A stretch of 7,731 nt of DNA from Enterococcus_E cecorum_B. GTDB lineage: Bacteria > Bacillota > Bacilli > Lactobacillales > Enterococcaceae. Every line of letters starts with the position of its first letter. The stretch's first letter is position 1. Shown here piece after piece: positions 6,012 to 7,731 of this stretch. A program made the translations under genes and the position numbers. The stretch is from positions 1 to 7,731 of the forward strand of contig CAMMST010000073.1 of the NCBI GenBank assembly GCA_946499615.1, written 5' to 3'. The notes beneath the pieces were generated by a model. It had not been told where the DNA came from. It searched no databases and saw only the letters and a program-made list of their open reading frames with translations.

Positions 6012-7271
6012 CTATTCAATATTTTCTTGATTCTGCCACTTTTTAGAAAAGAACTGGGCATTATTTAAATGGTAATTGGTTGGTTGATAAGGTTGCGCTA
6101 AAAATGGTGCAATTGCCTCATCTGCTCTTAACCACCCGCGCCAGCCTAGATGAATCGTATCAGCCATAAAGAAACGCACATTGGCATCCTTAGAAAAATC
6201 CGCAATATCCGTAAATCCTTGACTTTGCAGTTGATACTTGATTTTTTTTGCAAAACGCTGCAACATCTCTTGGGAAAGACCAGTATACTCACTCCACTTT
6301 TGATTTACCGGTGGAATGATAAATAAAACTTGCGTATGAGATTGGGCAAATTGATTCAATACCAATTGAAAATCTGCATACTCTGGTGATTGACAGTAGT
6401 TCCATTTACGTTGTGAATTCTTCAACCCTTTGATACCAATTTCTAATCTTGCTTTATAAAATCCATTGTCAATTTCAAAACGATTATTATTGGTGCGTTT
6501 TTGACCAATTTTTTCCGCTAAAGAATCTAAAGTTTGGTAATTATATTCACTCGGTAATTTTTTAGCAAAGTAATTGATTTTCTTTTCCTTTGATAACATA
6601 CCGATTTGCGTAAAAAGATGATCCTCTTTTTGTAATAATTGATAATTATATTCTAAGTAATGACGTTGTTTACGCGACAATTGATTAGATCCCTTAGCTA
6701 TCTCACTTAAGATAGCACTCATTTTTGCATTGTCCTTGATGCGACTGAAACCAAGTAATCTTCGTGCATAATAACGGTCAGAATCACGCACTTGATCAAT
6801 CGAAAGCAACCAATGATATAGTTCAAGTTCAGAAAAATAAGCATTAAACTCTAAATCTTCCATTCCCTTTTTCGTAAACCATTGCGGTGAAATGATGAAT
6901 ACCGCCTTTTTATTCGTCAATTCCTTACTCAAAGAATTACTAATCGCAAATTGACTTAAAGACTGGGTACCTGGTGCGCCTAATAAAAATGGTCGGTAAG
7001 AACGTTGATATTTTTCAGCCAACACACTTGGATGAAATGGACTTAGACGACTTAACTCAGAAGAACCAAAAAACGGAACATACTCTCCTGAAGCAATAGC
7101 CGGATTTTTAATCGCCATACCTCCAAATACGTTGCTAGCCATACTCGTAGATGCTTGTTGCCAGACTTTCGGTTTTTCAATAGTTTTCTTTGAAGGCCAA
7201 CAAAAAATCAGACCTAAAATAATAAGTGCGACCAATAAAGGTGCAAAATGACTTAGTATCTTTTTTGACAT
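6012..7271 (-). CDS. dltD: DltD, teichoic acid D-alanylation protein (stand-alone copy)
   Basis: This 419-residue protein is DltD, the membrane-anchored SGNH-type hydrolase or transferase that works with DltA, DltB and DltC to place D-alanine on teichoic acids. It has an N-terminal membrane anchor at about 8-25, with the rest outside the membrane. The catalytic serine block is FFGSSEL (S71, matching S70 of S. aureus DltD), followed by LLGAPGTQS and FIISPQWFTKKG. The Asp-His block is D371-x-x-H374 in ADTIHLGWRGW. All catalytic residues are present, so it is probably active. The family is usually the last gene of dltXABCD, but no dltC lies upstream: a 145-base gap with its own promoter separates it from a LysR-family gene. 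It may be a second, orphan copy. The ATG has no Shine-Dalgarno at normal distance; see the palindrome in the leader. Confidence 0.93.
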   Translation of the reverse strand: MSKKILSHFAPLLVALIILGLIFCWPSKKTIEKPKVWQQASTSMASNVFGGMAIKNPAIASGEYVPFFGSSELSRLSPFHPSVLAEKYQRSYRPFLLGAPGTQSLSQFAISNSLSKELTNKKAVFIISPQWFTKKGMEDLEFNAYFSELELYHWLLSIDQVRDSDRYYARRLLGFSRIKDNAKMSAILSEIAKGSNQLSRKQRHYLEYNYQLLQKEDHLFTQIGMLSKEKKINYFAKKLPSEYNYQTLDSLAEKIGQKRTNNNRFEIDNGFYKARLEIGIKGLKNSQRKWNYCQSPEYADFQLVLNQFAQSHTQVLFIIPPVNQKWSEYTGLSQEMLQRFAKKIKYQLQSQGFTDIADFSKDANVRFFMADTIHLGWRGWLRADEAIAPFLAQPYQPTNYHLNNAQFFSKKWQNQENIE

Positions 7272-7283
7272 TATTGTATACCA

Positions 7284-7311
7284 ACGTTATATAAATAACG
7301 TAATTCCTTTC
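7284..7311 (-). promoter_or_regulatory. Palindrome between a distant ribosome site and the dltD start
   Basis: In the dltD leader the Shine-Dalgarno-like GAAAGGAA (7304-7311) is 32 bases from the ATG. Between them ACGTTAT (7295-7301, read on the minus strand) and ATAACGT (7284-7290) form a seven-pair stem with a four-base loop. Folding it would shorten the effective spacing to about 14 bases. The same palindrome could instead be a protein-binding site. An in-frame TAA 18 bases upstream excludes a longer protein. Confidence 0.4.
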
Positions 7312-7344
7312 TTAAAATCAAAGTACAATTCATTCTTCTCATCC

Positions 7345-7373
7345 AAAATAACGCGAAAAGAGATAAACTGCAA
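7345..7373 (-). promoter_or_regulatory. Candidate promoter of dltD
   Basis: TTGCAG (7368-7373) and TATTTT (7345-7350) read on the minus strand are 17 bases apart. Transcription would start near 7338 and give a leader of about 66 bases that includes the palindrome. It supports independent transcription of dltD rather than read-through from the LysR-family gene. Confidence 0.5.
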
Positions 7374-7401
7374 GCCATTTTAAGTGTTTTTTGAAAATTT
7401 C

Positions 7402-7430
7402 AATAAAAAATCAGTCTTAAGGATGAGACT
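7402..7430 (-). terminator. Weak candidate terminator of the LysR-family gene
   Basis: On the minus strand AGTCT (7426-7430) and AGACT (7413-7417) form a five-pair stem with an eight-base loop, followed after one G and one A by a T run. The stem overlaps the last codons and stop of the gene. It is short and AT-rich, so termination may be inefficient. Confidence 0.3.
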
Positions 7431-7731
7431 TCGACCACTGCTTGATAAAGGAAATCATTTCTAAAATAATTGGTTGTGCAAGATGTTCTCTTTCAACTAA
7501 ATAAAAATGACGCAAATATTCTTCTGATAAAGTTTGGTAAGGTAAATCTTTTGCCGCACGTTTCGATAAAATAGTCTGACCAAAGCCTAATTTGAGCATT
7601 TCTACAATTAGTTCATTATTTTGGATTTCGATGATTTTACTATCGATATTATTTTCCTCCATAAAACGCTTCGTATAATGATAAACACCGGAAGTCCCCT
7701 CTCTTAGTAACCACCGTTGATCTTTTTGACC
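7417..7731 (-). CDS. LysR-family transcriptional regulator, C-terminal part (5' end outside the window)
   Basis: The minus-strand frame is open from the window edge to a TAA at 7417, giving 104 residues. The ATG at 7660-7662 is internal. The 23 codons before it continue the protein with QRWLLREGTSGVYHYTKRF, the typical start of the second half of a LysR substrate-binding domain (W-x-x-R-E-x-x-S-G). Downstream, NNELIVEMLKLGFGQTILSKRAAKD matches the family's V-x-x-G-x-G-I-x-x-L-x motif, and the C-terminus ends in a helix, IILEMISFIKQWSK. The DNA-binding domain, and so the target and start, lie beyond position 7731. LysR regulators often control a divergent neighbour, which would be outside the window. 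The dltD gene downstream reads in the same direction, so it is not an obvious target. Confidence 0.82.
   Translation of the reverse strand, partial: GQKDQRWLLREGTSGVYHYTKRFMEENNIDSKIIEIQNNELIVEMLKLGFGQTILSKRAAKDLPYQTLSEEYLRHFYLVEREHLAQPIILEMISFIKQWSKSHP

Noticed and set aside
7274..7281. TATACA just before the dltD ATG as a -10 box giving a leaderless transcript.
   Set aside because: No acceptable -35 lies 16-18 bases upstream, and a better promoter occurs at 7345-7373.
7660..7662. ATG at 7660-7662 as the true start of an 81-residue protein.
   Set aside because: The 23 upstream codons to the window edge continue a typical LysR substrate-binding domain, so this ATG is internal.
1..7731. CRISPR array, tRNA, rRNA, insertion sequence or phage genes.
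   Set aside because: No spaced direct repeats, tRNA-like folds or transposase or phage motifs were seen anywhere in the window.

Overview
The window comes from a low-GC Gram-positive bacterium, most likely an Enterococcus or a close relative. The main reason is a gene order and a set of proteins that closely resemble the Na+-translocating V-type ATPase (ntp) operon of Enterococcus hirae. This is judged from remembered family sequences, not from a search.

Layout. Positions 168-4848 (minus strand) hold the first six genes of an ntp operon, in transcription order ntpF, ntpI, ntpK, ntpE, ntpC, ntpG. They overlap or lie within 15 bases of each other. Together they supply the membrane rotor ring (K), the stator with the ion half-channels (I), the peripheral stalk (E, F), the rotor socket (C) and one part of the central shaft (G). 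The catalytic genes ntpA and ntpB, and ntpD, are not in the window. In E. hirae ntpA follows ntpG directly, but here positions 1-167 contain no NtpA start. They hold a GC-rich (about 49%) element of about 150 bases made of three nested inverted repeats, bounded by a perfect 10-base direct repeat (11-20 and 162-171). This is the most unusual part of the window.

Positions 4849-5523 are a 675-base intergenic region. It contains a possible ntp promoter, a short coding-like remnant (4933-5121), an AT-rich stretch with a strong inverted repeat (5267-5315), and a well-formed promoter for the next gene. Positions 5524-5967 (plus strand) encode an Lrp/AsnC-family regulator with a TTG start. It converges on a dltD gene (6012-7271, minus strand), and the two share a bidirectional terminator at 5969-6007. 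DltD normally acts with DltA, B and C to add D-alanine to teichoic acids, but dltC is not upstream here. Instead there is a 145-base gap with its own promoter, then the C-terminal 104 residues of a LysR-type regulator running off the right edge (7417-7731).

The genes form independent units: a Na+ pump operon, a local regulator, a stand-alone teichoic-acid D-alanylation gene and a partial LysR gene. Whether the Lrp protein regulates the divergent ntp operon cannot be read from the sequence.
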